Below, one piece after another: positions 14,001 to 26,343 of a stretch of 64,000 bases of DNA. Position 1 is the stretch's first letter; each line of letters starts with the position of its first letter. Source of the stretch: Clavelina lepadiformis (taxonomy: Eukaryota; Chordata; Ascidiacea; Aplousobranchia; Clavelinidae). The notes beneath the pieces are model-generated. The model was not told the DNA's origin, did no database searches, and saw only the letters and a program-made list of their open reading frames with translations. Where the stretch lies: positions 19,778,001-19,842,000 of the forward strand of contig NC_135242.1 of the NCBI RefSeq assembly GCF_947623445.1. The letters are read 5' to 3'. Position numbers and translations under genes: made by a program.

Positions 14001-17000
14001 TACCCTGTCTGCGTGCAGCATTTACGTTAAACATTTTTTGTGTAAAATTAAAATCTTAAGTTTATCTTAAATTAAAATTTTTAGACTTATTTCAGCATCT
14101 CACAAACCAAGTAACTTAATAGAACACTGCCTGTAATCGATGTTCGGTTTCTCACTTGAGTGTTTTTGTCAGTCAGTACAAATGAAATCATACTCACTAC
14201 AATTAGGCCTGTGAAACAAAGTAAATTAAGGAAAACATGTACCAGTTTTTGCTGTTTGTGATAACCACATATCAAATTTTATAACTGAAACGAAACTTTT
14301 GATGAAGTTATGTCTAAAACCTGAAGGTTTTTTTAAATCGTATTTTTGCAGGAACCACAAAATAAGAAGACGAAAGGGCCTTGCCATGGGCGTGACTGTT
14401 CAAAGCTCGGGCCCTGCGCGTATTGCGTTTCGGAGAAAGGACGCAGGGTATGCATGGGACTCAAATAAAAATCTTTTTGTAGTAAATGAAAATTACGTTA
14501 GTTTACTTTGTCTTAATGCTTTCTCACTTGATTGTGGCTTGACTGCGCTTAACTAAACATATGGTAACATGATTATAATAGAAAAATTAATTATTATTTA
14601 CTGCCATGGCATTAATCGGCCATCTCTGTTTGACGAACAAATTAATAATTTCATAACTTTACTGCTTGTCAAATACATTAGCCGTATAACTTTCAATTAG
14701 TATTCCTCAAATAGCACTGCATGTCTTTGAAGTACAGTATTAGGATAGGAAGATTAGCTGAACTAGGATTTCCCGAAATTAACCAGATTGTTTATTTTCA
14801 TACAGGGATTTCCTGGAAGACAAGGTAACCCTGGTCCGCAAGGTTCACAGGGATTTCCTGGACCAGAGGGCTTGATGGGACCCAAGGGAGATGCTGGATT
14901 TCCAGGGTTACCTGGTAAACGGGGCAACAAAGGAAGCAGAGTAAGTATATAAGGATACCTGCTCAAATATACTAATCCTTTTTGTGCTTTTGCAAGATAC
15001 GCTCACAGAAATATTGGTTTAGGGACCTATTGGTGTTCCTGGATTTCCCGGGATCAACGGTGTACCCGGCCATCCAGGCGAATCTGGTTCTAGGGGGCAA
15101 CCAGGTAAGGAAGGGTGCAATGGAACTATCGGAATGGCTGGTCCTAGAGGCCCTCCGGGTTTGGACGGCTTACAGGGTTTCGATGTGAGTACTGATTTCA
15201 ATTAAAACTGTTTTGCTCAGCACTAACATATTTGCAGCAAAAATATGCGCGACTACCGCAAGTTAAGCTATGAAGTTACAACAACTTGCACTTTATTATA
15301 AATAACCAACGTATTTAGGGTGAACAAGGTATGAAAGGGACAAAGGGTGAACCAGCTATAATAAGAGATGAATCCATGATCAAGGGTGAACGAGGAGACG
15401 ATGGTCCTTTCGGTCCACGAGGACCCAAAGGTGATTTGGGTCTGCCCGGGCCTATCGGTCCAAGAGGTTATGACGGTCCACCGGGTCCTCCAGTAAGCGA
15501 GAATTGTGTCATTCAGTTGTTACGATAACGTTTATAATACACCTGTTATCGACATGAAATTTACTACTTTTTGCCGTTTGTACTCGTCTAAAAGTAAAAG
15601 GGTGCAGGTACAGTCATTCCTATAAAACTTCTCTTATCAGGGACCATCTGGTAGCAAAGGGCTTAAAGGTGAGGAAGGACACAAAGGAATCGGGTTTCAT
15701 GGTGAAAAGGGAGATAAGGTGCTGGTTTAGATCTAAAATAAAAACGCTAAAGCAAAGTCAAAATTTTGTACATAAAAGTATCAGAGCTGTACTCTACTTG
15801 TAGAAACATGGCAAAAGTAAGTTAACTTGTTAGATATCTTATTATACTATTAGCTATAACCATATTTCCAGAACAGTTGTTGTTATATTCTCCATCTACT
15901 AGGGTGAACCCGGAATAAACGGTGGAGCGGGAACTGACTACTTGGAAGAAACTGGTTCTGACAACTTTGTCCCACCTACGAAACCTGGACCGCCTGGTAA
16001 AAATGGAACAAAGGTAAAGATCTGTTAAACGAGACAACATTTTATCTTTGCTATCGAAAACAAATCATAGTGGAGTCTTGGAGGTGCTAAAAATGACATA
16101 ATTGTTTTAGGGAGACAAGGGAGAGCGCGGAATGTTTGGAAATGACGGATTTCCCGGAGAAGTGGTAAGTTGATATGCAGAATACCTTTTGCCGGGCAAA
16201 ACTTGCTTCGTTGCTTAGTAACACTTTAGCCAGCATACGAGTACAGTTCATTTGCGACTTTGCCTTTTGTTTGAGTAAATTGTCGTTGACCTTTTTAACT
16301 TTATTTCTCATATGCATTTTACTTCTTATGCAGGGCTTCAAAGGAAACCAAGGGATCAAAGGAGAGAAAGGTGTTAGGGGACCGGCAGGATCACGTGGTC
16401 CTCCTGGCGTACCTGGTTCGAATGGATTCGACGGAAGAAAGGTGAATGGTTAATAAAATAACAGCCAACCTCGCGGTGGTTATCTTTAAAAGTATTACCA
16501 ATAAATGCATTGACAAGGAAAGCATCGCTAAGTTTAAAAGGTACATGCAGGGTGGAAGAGGTGAAAATGGAATTCCTGGAGAGGATGGTGAACAAGGTAT
16601 GAAGGGCGAATCCGGCGAACGGGGTCCCTACGGACTTCCTGGACCACTTGGACGCCAGGTATCACATACCGACTGTGTAACTATTCAATCGCCATTCACA
16701 TTATATTGATTTTATTGCTGAATAATCTGACAGGGGTTGCAAGGACCCACTGGGCCCCCTGGAATGCCCGGTCCTGCTGGTAGGCTGGGCATGCGGGGAA
16801 GCGATGGCTTGCCTGGTGAGAACGGATTAGATGGCCCACTTGGTGATAAGGGTTTACCGGGTGAGCCCGGTCTGCAAGGAAATCAAGGTTTGCCAGGCAT
16901 TGGACCGAAAGGTGTTGATGGAGAAAGAGGTAACGACTTTGGGGACAGAGAAATGTGCTAGTTATTATATCAACACCTTTATGTTTTCATGTTACCTTAC

Positions 17001-20000
17001 ATGTTTTGCAGGAGCTACTGGACTGACTGGACCCAATGGGCCCCAGGGACTTCAAGGCGTTGTCGGTCCAAAAGGTGAAAGAGGTGCTCCTGGTGACTCA
17101 ATTCCAGGTGAAAGTGGCCGTGACGGACCGTCAGGACAGACTGGTACTCAAGGCCCATCTGGTGCACGAGGCCAGCCTGGAGAACCTGGAAGAGTATTAT
17201 CTCCTAATGGAACAATGATCGGACCCCCGGGACCACCTGGAAGGCCTGGAATTAGGGGGTCAAAGGGGTTAAAAGGTTTGGCTTGCGATTGATAACAAAG
17301 TATTAAAGGACTTAAGTTGTCAAATGTAATATTTTTGTTTTATCCTGAAAAGGTTCTTTCGGCGTGATTGGATTGACTGGACCTAAAGGGGAGAAAGGAG
17401 GAGAGTGTGCATGTGAGGATGCCATTGGCGAAAAAGGAGATGTTGGTGCCTCTGGACCAGACGGTCTTTCAGGGGTGCCGGGTCTGCCAGGTATCAGAGG
17501 ACGAGATGGTGAACCCGGTGAGCCTGGTGAGCAGGGAAGGAAAGGCACAGATGGATTCGCTGTATGTTTGCTTTTCTGCTATACACGTTTGTTGGTCAAA
17601 GTCGTTTTAGTTTGTTTAAGTAATTTTCTTGGCCTTCACATGTAATTTTCCAACATGCTTTTTGACAAATTTCCAAAAATAAAATCATTTTGTAAAAGGC
17701 CCAATAAGGTACACAACATCAATTTATTATACATTTAATTAATAAAAAATATTTAATAAAAATATTTAATAATTATTTTATTATTTATAATAATAATTTA
17801 TAATAATAATTTTATTATTTAATAAAAATACATTTTTGATTGTATAGGGAGGTATAGGTCTTACCGGCCCAGCTGGTGCAAAAGGAGCTAAAGGGGAACC
17901 GGCTAAAGTACCAGCTGTGGTGGGAGAGAAGGGAGAAATGGGATTGCCAGGCGGCCAGGGGCCTCCTGGTATTTCCGGTCTCATAGGCCAAGACGGAAGA
18001 GATGGAAGGAGAGGCCCAAGAGGAGAAAAGGTAATTTGCTTAGCATCATTTTCATACAGCTATTGGGAATACGTTTCGGTAAAAATAGGTGTACTTAACT
18101 CTGTATATTTATGGTTCAACTTAGGGTGAACAAGGTCCACCGGGTGTCCCAGGTATTGAAGGCGTCAAAGGCTTCCAAGGACCTACTGGAAGAGAAGGAA
18201 GACCGGGACGAGATGCTTTTGGACTGCCAGGTCCGATTGGTTTTAAAGGAGAAAAAGGAGACGAAGGTTCAACAGGACTTAGAGGATTTCCTGGAGAGAA
18301 AGGTCCATTATTAACCGTATAAATTGTAGTTACTTCATTCTAAACGCTGGTTTCGTTTCTTACGATTCTGTGCATTTTACAAGCTTGTACTCACATGTAA
18401 TTTTTTCATAGGTGTTCCCGGAGAAACTATTATTCCCGGGCCCTCTCCCAAAGGAGAAAAAGGTAGTCCAGGCTTGCTAGGAATCAACGGTGTGGCTGGT
18501 GAGAAAGGATCTCAAGGCCCACTTGGTCCAGAAGGGCCTAGCGGAGAAAAAGGCCGCCCTGGCGATGTTGGTGAACCAGGAGCTGTGAGCGCCCCTGGAC
18601 AACCAGGTAGCCAACCTCAATGTGTGTTGACATTAAGAATTCTGACGACAATATTTCAGAGATAAAACAATGAAACAAACTTTTCAGGGCTACCGGGACC
18701 AAGGGGTGACAAAGGTGTGAACGGAATGATCGGTGTGCCAGGGGCTAGGGGTAAACCGGGAAAAGATGGTGAGTACGGTGATGATGGTCCTAAAGGTGAA
18801 TCCGGACAGTCATTACAAGGCAGGCCTGGACGACCTGGCTTGCGGGGAGAACCAGGATTAGATGGGTTCCCTGGCGATGAAGGCCCCCGCGGTTTCCCGG
18901 GCCTTGCTGGTACTCCAGGACTTTCAGGATTGCCTGGGGAAGACGGGACTCAAGGCGACGCGGGCCTTTCAGGGCCAACTGGTGCCAAAGGTAGTTCGAC
19001 TGTTTGATTGAATTGTAGCCTACGAGTATAAGAAAAATGTTCGTATTTTTCACCAATCGAATGCTGAAATTTAGGTGAAAAGGGAGAACCTGCTGAAAAC
19101 GGACGACCTGGTTTCCCTGGTCCGCCAGGTGGACGAGGACCTGTTGGATTGCCAGGTGAATTTGGTGAGAAGGGTGACAGAGGCCGACCTGGTCCGCCTG
19201 CAAGTGGTCTTCTAAAAGGGGAGAAAGGCGCTAATGGCTTACCTGGTCCAGCTGGTGAGTGCGTTGAGTTGTTAAAGATTTTTAAATAAAAATTACATTA
19301 CAATCAAAACCAAGAACAGATATGCTTTTGTAGCAAGTTTGTGCATTTTTCAAACTCTTTTTTGTAGGAGATGATGGTGAGGACGGTGCACCTGGTCTGC
19401 CCGGTTTAAATGGACGCAATGGTCTTGATGGATTTCCAGGTCAACAAGGACTGTCTGGAGAAGATGGACCAGCCGGTGAGATTTTGCTCCTTATTAATCT
19501 AACATAACGCCGGAAAACATCGCAGTGCTCTTAAGTATTTTTTGGTTTTTATGATGCAGGACCTCCCGGTGAACTTGGGTCTCCTGGAGGTATCGGGCCA
19601 AAGGGAAATCCTGGTTTAAATGGATTAGAAGGGATGCATGGTTTACCTGGAATGAAAGGGAAAGCAGGTTAGTCTAAATATTAATGTAGTTAAGGCACAA
19701 AAATCTGCCTTGCTTTACGAGTTTCAACACTCAGTTAATTATAAATTCATTTCCTTTAAATTTTTTTAAGGCACGCCTGGAGAGACTGGAGAAGCAGGTC
19801 CTAAAGGAGAAAAAGGTGAAATGATGATGCCAACAAAAGATGATCTACGGGACGTATCTGGCATTAAAGGAGAGAGAGGAAACACTGGACCTGCTGGCTT
19901 GGCAGGTAGCTAACTTAATAGATTCCATGACCACATCTTACTTTTAGAACGTCTATGTCAGAAGGTTTCGCTACCTTATAAATTGTATTATCTCGCACAA

Positions 20001-23000
20001 TGTTTCGAAACCATTTCTTTGCTTTTTCACAAGGTCCAACTGGCGAAAAGGGAGAACCTGGCGAGGCAGGTGATGTCGGGCCGAAAGGTGAATTTGGTGA
20101 GCCTGGAGTTGATGGAATTCCTGGTGCTGATGGTCCTCGAGGTGCTAGAGGCCAAAAGGGAAGAAGAGGCGACCGCGGACTTATCGGTTTCCCGGGCTTG
20201 ACAGGGCCGCATGGATTCCCTGGACCACAAGGCGTAACTGGATTAGACGGCGAGACCGGAGCGCCTGGGCTTAAAGGTAAAACGAAATACTGCATCCTCT
20301 AAAACAAACCTTACCATATTCCCAAAAGAAGTTGTTTCCTGAAATATATAGGCTAATTTTGTAAACACACCGTCGGTTAAATGCTTGCCTACTTCATTAT
20401 TTCGTCATATAATTGTGAATTTAGGTGAATCTGGTGACATTGGGCCACCTGGTCGACCGGGTGCAGACGGAACAGATGGAGTAGATGGTCGGGATGGCGA
20501 AAAAGGTCTTCCTGGACCGCAAGGTTTCCGCGGTAGTAATGGTTTGTACGGACAAATTGGAACCAAAGGAGAGAAGGGTTTTAGAGGTTTCACTGGTCCA
20601 GCAGGTAATTAAAATGTAATTAAAATTTTGCCCCAGCATTTAAACATGCAAAGGATTAACCAAGGTTTGTTTTGATAGGATTTGATGGAGAAGTTGGTAT
20701 GAAAGGTGATCAAGGCTTACCTGGGTTAAACGGGCAACCGGGTGAAAACGGTTTTCCAGGAATGAAGGGACAAAAAGGAGGAAAAGGTACATTTTAACTC
20801 AATTACTCTTTGCCGTCGTTAGGTTTACCAAGATCATTGGCAGCAAACAAATTTTTCAAGTAAGTAAAGTTTATTTCTCTTATATATTGGACTTAGGAAA
20901 ACCCGCATTTTCTAACAGGTAATGCCGGTGGACCTGGTTTCGACGGTGAGGATGGTACAAAAGGAGAAGTTGGACCTAAAGGTTATCCAGGACGTTCAAA
21001 TGTACCAGGCCCCGAGGGAGAACAGGGCCCGAAAGGTACGAGCTCAAAACCGAGCAATATAAATTAAAAAGACTCTAATCAGCACTTTTAATAGTTAATT
21101 CACATTTTTCTTTCTCTTGTTGAACAGGTATCATGGGTGAGCCAGGTAGTATAGGCCTCCCTGGTATAATTGGCTTACCAGGTGAACAGGGCATGAAAGG
21201 AAGTCCAGGTAATCCTTTGTTTTAACGTGTTTATATTGTTTTAACCTGAAAATCATTTAATTATATTTTATTATCTTATTCGTTTAGGACCGGAGGGCTT
21301 TGAGGGACCACTAGGTAAACAGGGAGATACTGGACTTCCAGGATTTCCTGGTGAAAAGGGTGAACAAGGATTAACAGGATCACCTGGAGCTTCTGGTCGC
21401 AATGGTAATACAGCATGCACATGTTACGACACTCTTTACAATTCCCCCTCCCATAAATTTGCTTAGCGTTGTTGACAACTAAGAAACATTAAACATGGCA
21501 AATATCTCAAAGGTGAACCTGGTTCAGACGGCGAAGATGGTCCTCTTGGAAGGCGGGGACTGCGTGGAAGCAAGGGCCAGCCTGGTCCTCCTGGACTTTC
21601 AGGCACGGATGGTGTTCCTGGGAGTGTAGGAGCAGTAGGAAGACCTGGACGTGAAGGCGCTGATGGACCGAAAGGTATTTTTCACATCTTTGTAGCCTAT
21701 ATGTTGCCCTTTGAATAACAATCTTAAAGCTTGTCTCTTCTCTAAGTTTTATTTTCAAATCCATCATCACTTTACTAAACTTTTCCTTTTTTGCTTTCCT
21801 TTGCTGTAGGATCCAAAGGTGGAAAGGGAGTCATTGGGTTACCTGGCCTCAAGGGTGAGGAAGGTTCCCAGGGTTTCGCTGGCTTGTCCGGACAGCCAGG
21901 ATTCCCAGGCCCAATTGGCGATAGAGGAGAAAAGGGCACGCCAGGACGTTCGATTGAGCCGACTGAGTTACTGCCGGGCCCTATGGGTGATGCTGGTCCT
22001 CCTGGGTTACCAGGATTTTCGGGTCAGAAGGGAAGATCTGGATTACCTGGTCCAATTGGTTTCAAGGTTTGCTTTCAAAATTTCTCAACACAACGGTAGC
22101 TGAAAATGATAAATGTGGCTTAATTGGAGGCTTTTGTATTCAGGGTGAACCAGGTGACCGTGGATTTGACGGCCGCAATGGTATACCAGGAAACCCGGGT
22201 CCCGCAGGAAATCAGGGCCCTCAGGGCTTCAATGGAATGAAAGGCAACCCAGGTAGGTTTGCTCAATAAATGTGTCTGAGTTTGTAAGTAGACGATTGAC
22301 GTTGGGCTGGAAACCAAACTTTTCCATTTGTTCGACTCACCTACATGTAAATAGTATCATAAACATTGCTTTTAGGACGAGATGGTGTGCGGGGACGAAA
22401 TGGAGAACCGGGCCCAGCCGGACACGTGAGACCCAGTGGTCAGCTAGTTGTTCGTCACAGCCAGACAACCGATATACCAGGTTGTCCGGCCGGAATGAGA
22501 AAGCTGTGGGACGGTTTCAGTTTGCTCTATTTGGAAGGAAGTGAAAAAGCACACGGACAAGATTTGGGTAAGCAAAATAAACCGGCGTTACTTGCGCTAC
22601 ACGGTTTGTTACCTCAAATACAAGCTTGGTGACTTCATAAACTTATGGACAGCATTCCACGTACGATTATGTCATTATTTGTTTTCCAGGTCAGGCAGGA
22701 TCGTGTTTGCGAAGGTTTAATTCCATGCCCTTTTTATACTGTAATACAAACGGTGTATGTAAGTACAGTGCGCGCAATGACAAATCCTATTGGTTGTCTA
22801 CTACCGCTCCCATTCCAATGATGCCTGTAAATACAACTGTGGTAAGTACCGAAACATGTAACAGTCGGAATTATATCGGGGCGAACAGCTGACGCAAACT
22901 TTAATCAGATAGTTACAGCTTATTAATGTTGAATTTGTTATTGATTTCAGGTGCAAGAACACATCAGCCGCTGTTCTGTCTGCGAATCAAATTCACTCGC

Positions 23001-23615
23001 AATGGCCGTACACAGTCAGAGTATCTCTGTACCAAATTGTCCAAACGGTTGGAGCAGTCTCTGGTTTGGCTACAGCTTTGCTATGGTGAGCATTTCTCCT
23101 TCAAATATAATTATGCAAAATTTTTAGCGGCATATGATACACATAAAATGCGACAACTCTAAACAATAAACAACTAGAGGATAGTTTATCTGATACGTAC
23201 AAAACGCCACGCCCAACACTTTGTGAACGGGGCCACGAAGTTGCCTTATGAGGCAGTCATGCCCGTTGGAGACAATACCATAAAGGCAGACACTATTACT
23301 GTGTGTATAACAACCACTTATTTGTTCTCGCAGCACACTGCGGCTGGAGCGGAAGGCGGCGGCCAGTCACTATCAAGCCCCGGGTCATGTCTGCAAGATT
23401 TCCGCGCCACGCCGTTTATTGAATGCAACGGCGCTCGAGGCCATTGCTTTTATTATGCCAACCAATTCAGCTTTTGGCTAACAACGATCGAAGAAGAGGA
23501 ACAGTTCGCAAAGCCTGCGAGGGAAACCCTAAAGTCGAGAAACTTGCGAACGCGAGTAAGCCGTTGTCAAGTTTGTACAAGACTAGCGACATCTAGCGGA
23601 CTTTTTATAACGTAA
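9000..23615 (+). CDS. Type IV collagen alpha chain, alpha2-like, 35 coding exons, complete
   Basis: This encodes a secreted basement-membrane collagen that assembles as a triple-helical protomer and then networks through its 7S and NC1 ends. I joined 35 coding exons by GT-AG sites; all phases agree and total 5292 nt, or 1763 residues, the usual size of collagen IV chains. Order: signal peptide (1-24), cysteine-rich 7S-like start (25-56), interrupted Gly-X-Y domain (57 to about 1526), NC1 domain (about 1527-1763). The NC1 resembles the even (alpha2/4/6) class: it has [29 protein letters not shown] and [12 protein letters not shown], where alpha1-type chains differ. The stop is TAA at 23613. 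Weak donors that I accepted on phase grounds are gtgctg after 15718, gtttgg after 17275 and gtccat after 18302. The nearest good poly(A) signal is at 24478. Exon coordinates are in the sub-entries. Confidence 0.95.
9769..9808. repeat. (GGT)n microsatellite flanked by a 12-bp direct repeat
   Basis: A run of tgg/ggt triplets lies at about 9777-9794. It is bracketed by identical copies of caactggtgtgg at 9769-9780 and 9797-9808. It sits in collagen intron 1. It is probably replication slippage, with no function evident. Confidence 0.75.
14352..14447 (+). other. Collagen IV exon 3: cysteine-rich 7S start
   Basis: This 96-base exon encodes 32 residues ([20 protein letters not shown] and on) with four cysteines in the pattern C-x4-C-x5-C-x2-C, ending in EKGRR. 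Four N-terminal cysteines just ahead of the first Gly-X-Y triplets are the hallmark of the 7S region of collagen IV, which links four protomers by disulfides and lysine-derived bonds. The acceptor is tttttgcag and the donor is gtatgc. Confidence 0.88.
14806..17561 (+). other. Collagen IV exons 4-14: proximal Gly-X-Y domain
   Basis: Exons are 14806-14940, 15023-15184, 15319-15492, 15641-15718, 15903-16013, 16111-16164, 16334-16441, 16551-16658, 16734-16929, 17012-17275 and 17353-17561. Exons 4-11 all begin and end on whole codons, with each exon opening on a Gly codon. Introns after exons 12 and 13 instead split a Gly codon after its first base. Two notable breaks in the triplet pattern are visible. 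Exon 8 has a run [20 protein letters not shown], and exon 14 carries a cysteine pair, [10 protein letters not shown]. Such interruptions are normal in collagen IV, add flexibility and may allow disulfides. Confidence 0.92.
17702..17840. repeat. AT-rich low-complexity tract in collagen intron 14
   Basis: Imperfect repeats of atttaataa/taataattt dominate 17735-17835. The tract can fold on itself, since attatttat and ataataat runs are complementary. The functional acceptor tgtatag follows at 17841-17847. No function is evident. Confidence 0.7.
17848..22252 (+). other. Collagen IV exons 15-31: distal Gly-X-Y domain
   Basis: Exons are 17848-18030, 18125-18302, 18412-18606, 18688-18990, 19075-19254, 19368-19475, 19560-19667, 19771-19905, 20034-20276, 20425-20604, 20679-20786, 20919-21035, 21128-21208, 21288-21404, 21513-21674, 21810-22066 and 22144-22252. 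From exon 16 nearly every intron interrupts a Gly codon after the first G (phase 1), and many exon lengths are multiples of 9 (81, 108, 117, 135, 162, 180, 243). Two RGD tripeptides occur in collagenous context: PRGDKG in exon 18 and RRGDRG in exon 23. They could be cell-binding sites if exposed, which is inference. The exon 29 acceptor (tctcaaag) is pyrimidine-poor. Confidence 0.92.
22376..23615 (+). other. Collagen IV exons 32-35: NC1 domain
   Basis: Exons are 22376-22567, 22690-22841, 22951-23085 and 23334-23615. After the last triplets (GEPGPAG) comes a tandem-repeat NC1 domain of about 237 residues with the two homologous halves expected. Half 1 contains [24 protein letters not shown] and RCSVCE. 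Half 2 contains [23 protein letters not shown] and RCQVC. All 12 conserved cysteines are present. A Met in PIPMMP and a Lys in QFAKP lie near the positions used for the sulfilimine cross-link in known chains; the precise register is not checked. A short tail, [12 protein letters not shown], follows the last CxxC. Confidence 0.96.
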
Positions 23616-24477
23616 GGACATTACCAACTGCTGCCACCTTGTGTAGCGAACGTCACTACTTGGTTAAATCTGCTTTAATTAGTAAATTCATTTTTATTGA
23701 AAAATCAAACATTTGGCTTGTAATGAGAGTTTTAACAAAACACAAGCCACGCGAATAAGTTATGCGACGTCACATATGATTAGTTTACTCTGCTGGTAGC
23801 AAGTAACAGACTAATATTTTTCGGTGCTTTCGTTATTGCGTTTATATTGTATTCAGCATATTTTGTGTATAATGCCTTTTGTTTTAATTGTGTGTATGGT
23901 TTCTTTGTCATGTACCTGTTTGCCAAACACAAATTTTGGCAAAAAATTTATGCTTAGCGAAGACCAGGGAGTCATTCAATGCGTTTACGTTCAGCTTTTG
24001 TTTCCGTACCAGCATATTTTCCAGTGTTTTTGTCATCCGTATTTTGCTTGACACGCTTTTCTACTCTGGTTTTTGTAGTAAAACTCGACTGCACCATCGA
24101 CTTTTTTTCAGCCGTCCTACACCTTTCTTTTCTTTAAACCAGTTGCCTATTCAACATGTTAACGTGTTAAGCACCTTAGCATGTTAAGATATTTTACTTA
24201 TTACATACTCTGTCCGCCCAAACATATAAGTCTTCGAATTCTTAACGGTAAGTATGCACAGAGAAGATAACGTACACCTAAAGTTTTAAAATATTTCTTG
24301 GCTTTTGATAAGAAATTGCGCATCACACATTCCTGTACACGCGGGTTATATTTGTAATGGTTGTGTGTTGACAAGCGCCGTCCGTGCGCTTTTCTAAACC
24401 TTCGGATCAAATCTCGTGTTATTTCGCATTACTCTCAAGTGACAAGTTGAAACAACCCAAAACTTCCGTGCTGTAAT

Positions 24478-24483
24478 AATAAA
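24478..24483 (+). promoter_or_regulatory. Candidate poly(A) signal for collagen IV
   Basis: The hexamer AATAAA follows an AT-rich stretch and precedes a T-rich stretch within 40 bases. Its position relative to the stop would give a 3' untranslated region near 0.9 kb. This is not proven. Confidence 0.4.
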
Positions 24484-25944
24484 CAAAGTTTATGGAAAGC
24501 TGTCTGTTCTTACATTTTGCTGGTAGCTATTATATAATGCTTTTTAGTCAGGTCTTTCTAATTTAGAAGCGTATATGAGGTAAATATCTGAACATATAAT
24601 TTCAGGAAATATTTAGGCTCCATAGAACTCAACAAATATTGATAAGTTTTTTTATTTTAGCAGAATATGTTGTAATTATCCATAATGTTTCTACACGTTG
24701 TCATACAACATTTAGAAGTATATCACGTTTATCACTGCTGTGACAATTAAGTTTTTTATTATTACTACTATATTACGTTGCTACTATTGTTAACTAGTCG
24801 CAGTTTGTTCAGGACAGGAGTCATTCGTTGGTTGCTAATTAGCTGTATGAACTATATTTAGAATAGGGGTAAGTTTTGTAAATCGAACCTCTGTGTAAAG
24901 TGGTCCACTCCTGCTCTGAGATTACTTTCAAATAGCTTGATGCTTTAACGGTCACGTAACTTAAAACAGTTACGAAAAAAGACGAAAAAATGTTGTGTTC
25001 TCTGCTGGCAAACCTCTGAGGTATTAGGGGCTCGATAGCAACAGAGAAATGAAAGGTGTGAGAGCTTGGGGGCCATTGCGCAAAATTTAGAGAGCGAAAA
25101 ACTGAGAAGAAAAGATGAAATGAAAAAAATCTCGGACAGTTTGTGTTTTGAAAGAAAAGTAAAATTTTATGTTAGTCGAATTTTGTGTCGAGTTAGTAGT
25201 GCGTAGGCCTAAATGAGTAAACGAAAACGTCACGCTTCAAAGCGGAGAGAGAGCAAAATTATGAAATTATGAAAATAATTCAAAAATTACAAAATCAAAC
25301 TTTATAAAACAAACATGGACAGATAACTGAACCTTTTTTAGGAAAAGTCACCAAATTTCAAGTTTCTACAGCAAAAGTGCAACTGTAGCCTACGCCACGT
25401 TTTGCCGTGACTGTGTGCAGGGTCGGCCACGACATGGGGTAGATGGGGTTAAACATTATACCTGTTCCATCTCTATGGGTATGACTCACACTCTGTTTGT
25501 TTCCGAGTATTGTTATTATTTTTTTTTCGTTTATAAATTGCATTCACACAAGTGAACCGTTTCCATTTTCAAGTTCATTTTTCCCGTAAGTCAAAGCAGT
25601 TAATTTATGGCAAACAAAATAGTTAGCCTATCATTTGCGAGTTTTTCAAATTTCCTAATGTTTTCTATAAATTTCTATTCCAACTCCATGGCGATCTGAA
25701 TGTTAGCTAAAATTATTAAAAATTTCAAAAAAAGCCGCTTTTACAACAATCTTTTATGCGACAACGACAAACAATAAGGTTGAGGATACAAGATATAGGC
25801 CTATGTTTAGAAGCAGGAACAAATGGACTCAAATTTTTTGCAATGTAGTAATCCGGAGATAACAGCTAGCTAGTGAACGGTTATATCCGAAGAGACACAA
25901 AACTTACTAAATGGTATAACAATATTTATCATCGAACAGAAAAA

Positions 25945-26205
25945 AATTTATGCACTACTTAAACTCGGCGACGATACCTCACCGCTCCAGCTCGGTCAGG
26001 CGGATGTTCCATTGGAAATTGGAAACACATTTTATTTTTTTTATGTTGCACGAATTTCGAACTGTTCTTCGCAGTACCCGAACAGAGACAGGTTTCGTTC
26101 ACAGCTCTTTCGCTGCAGGGTATTTCATTGGCAGTGCGCGGTAATCGAACCCTGTTTGCATTTTTAAGAGTCAGACGCTCAAACCGAACCACAATCGACC
26201 GTTTA
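25945..26205 (-). mobile_element. tRNA-derived SINE, copy C
   Basis: On the minus strand the right end reads as a tRNA-like head with a clear B-box, GGTTCGATTACC (26140-26151), and an A-box-like stretch before it. Further along lies a segment containing CCTGACCGAGC, a GATGA-like tract replaced by GTGAGGTATC, then CGTCGCCGAGTTTAAGTAGTGCA. That segment matches the central part of copies A (43796-44105) and B (46930-47266), where the equivalent is CATCGCCGGGTTTAAATCGTGCA. This is the most diverged of the three copies, so boundaries are approximate. Confidence 0.6.
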
Positions 26206-26343
26206 TGTCACAACGTTAATGCTGTCTTGGCATAAGCTACACATCTTTTAAAAAATCAATTTTTGTATTTTTTCAGGTATAGCTCAAAAGGTTATCGAAG
26301 AAATCAAGCGTCGTTAGCATGACAATGGTTAATAGGGTTAATA

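Noticed and set aside
14763..20593. Several long minus-strand open frames rich in Pro and Gly
   Set aside because: They are reverse-complement shadows of the Gly-X-Y repeat of the collagen gene.
26279..26318. Possible terminal exon (tttttcag acceptor followed by an open frame ending in IAQKVIEEIKRR and stop)
   Set aside because: The acceptor is good, but I found no upstream exons on the same strand and the frame is too short to judge. The adjacent SINE makes a chance splice-like site plausible.
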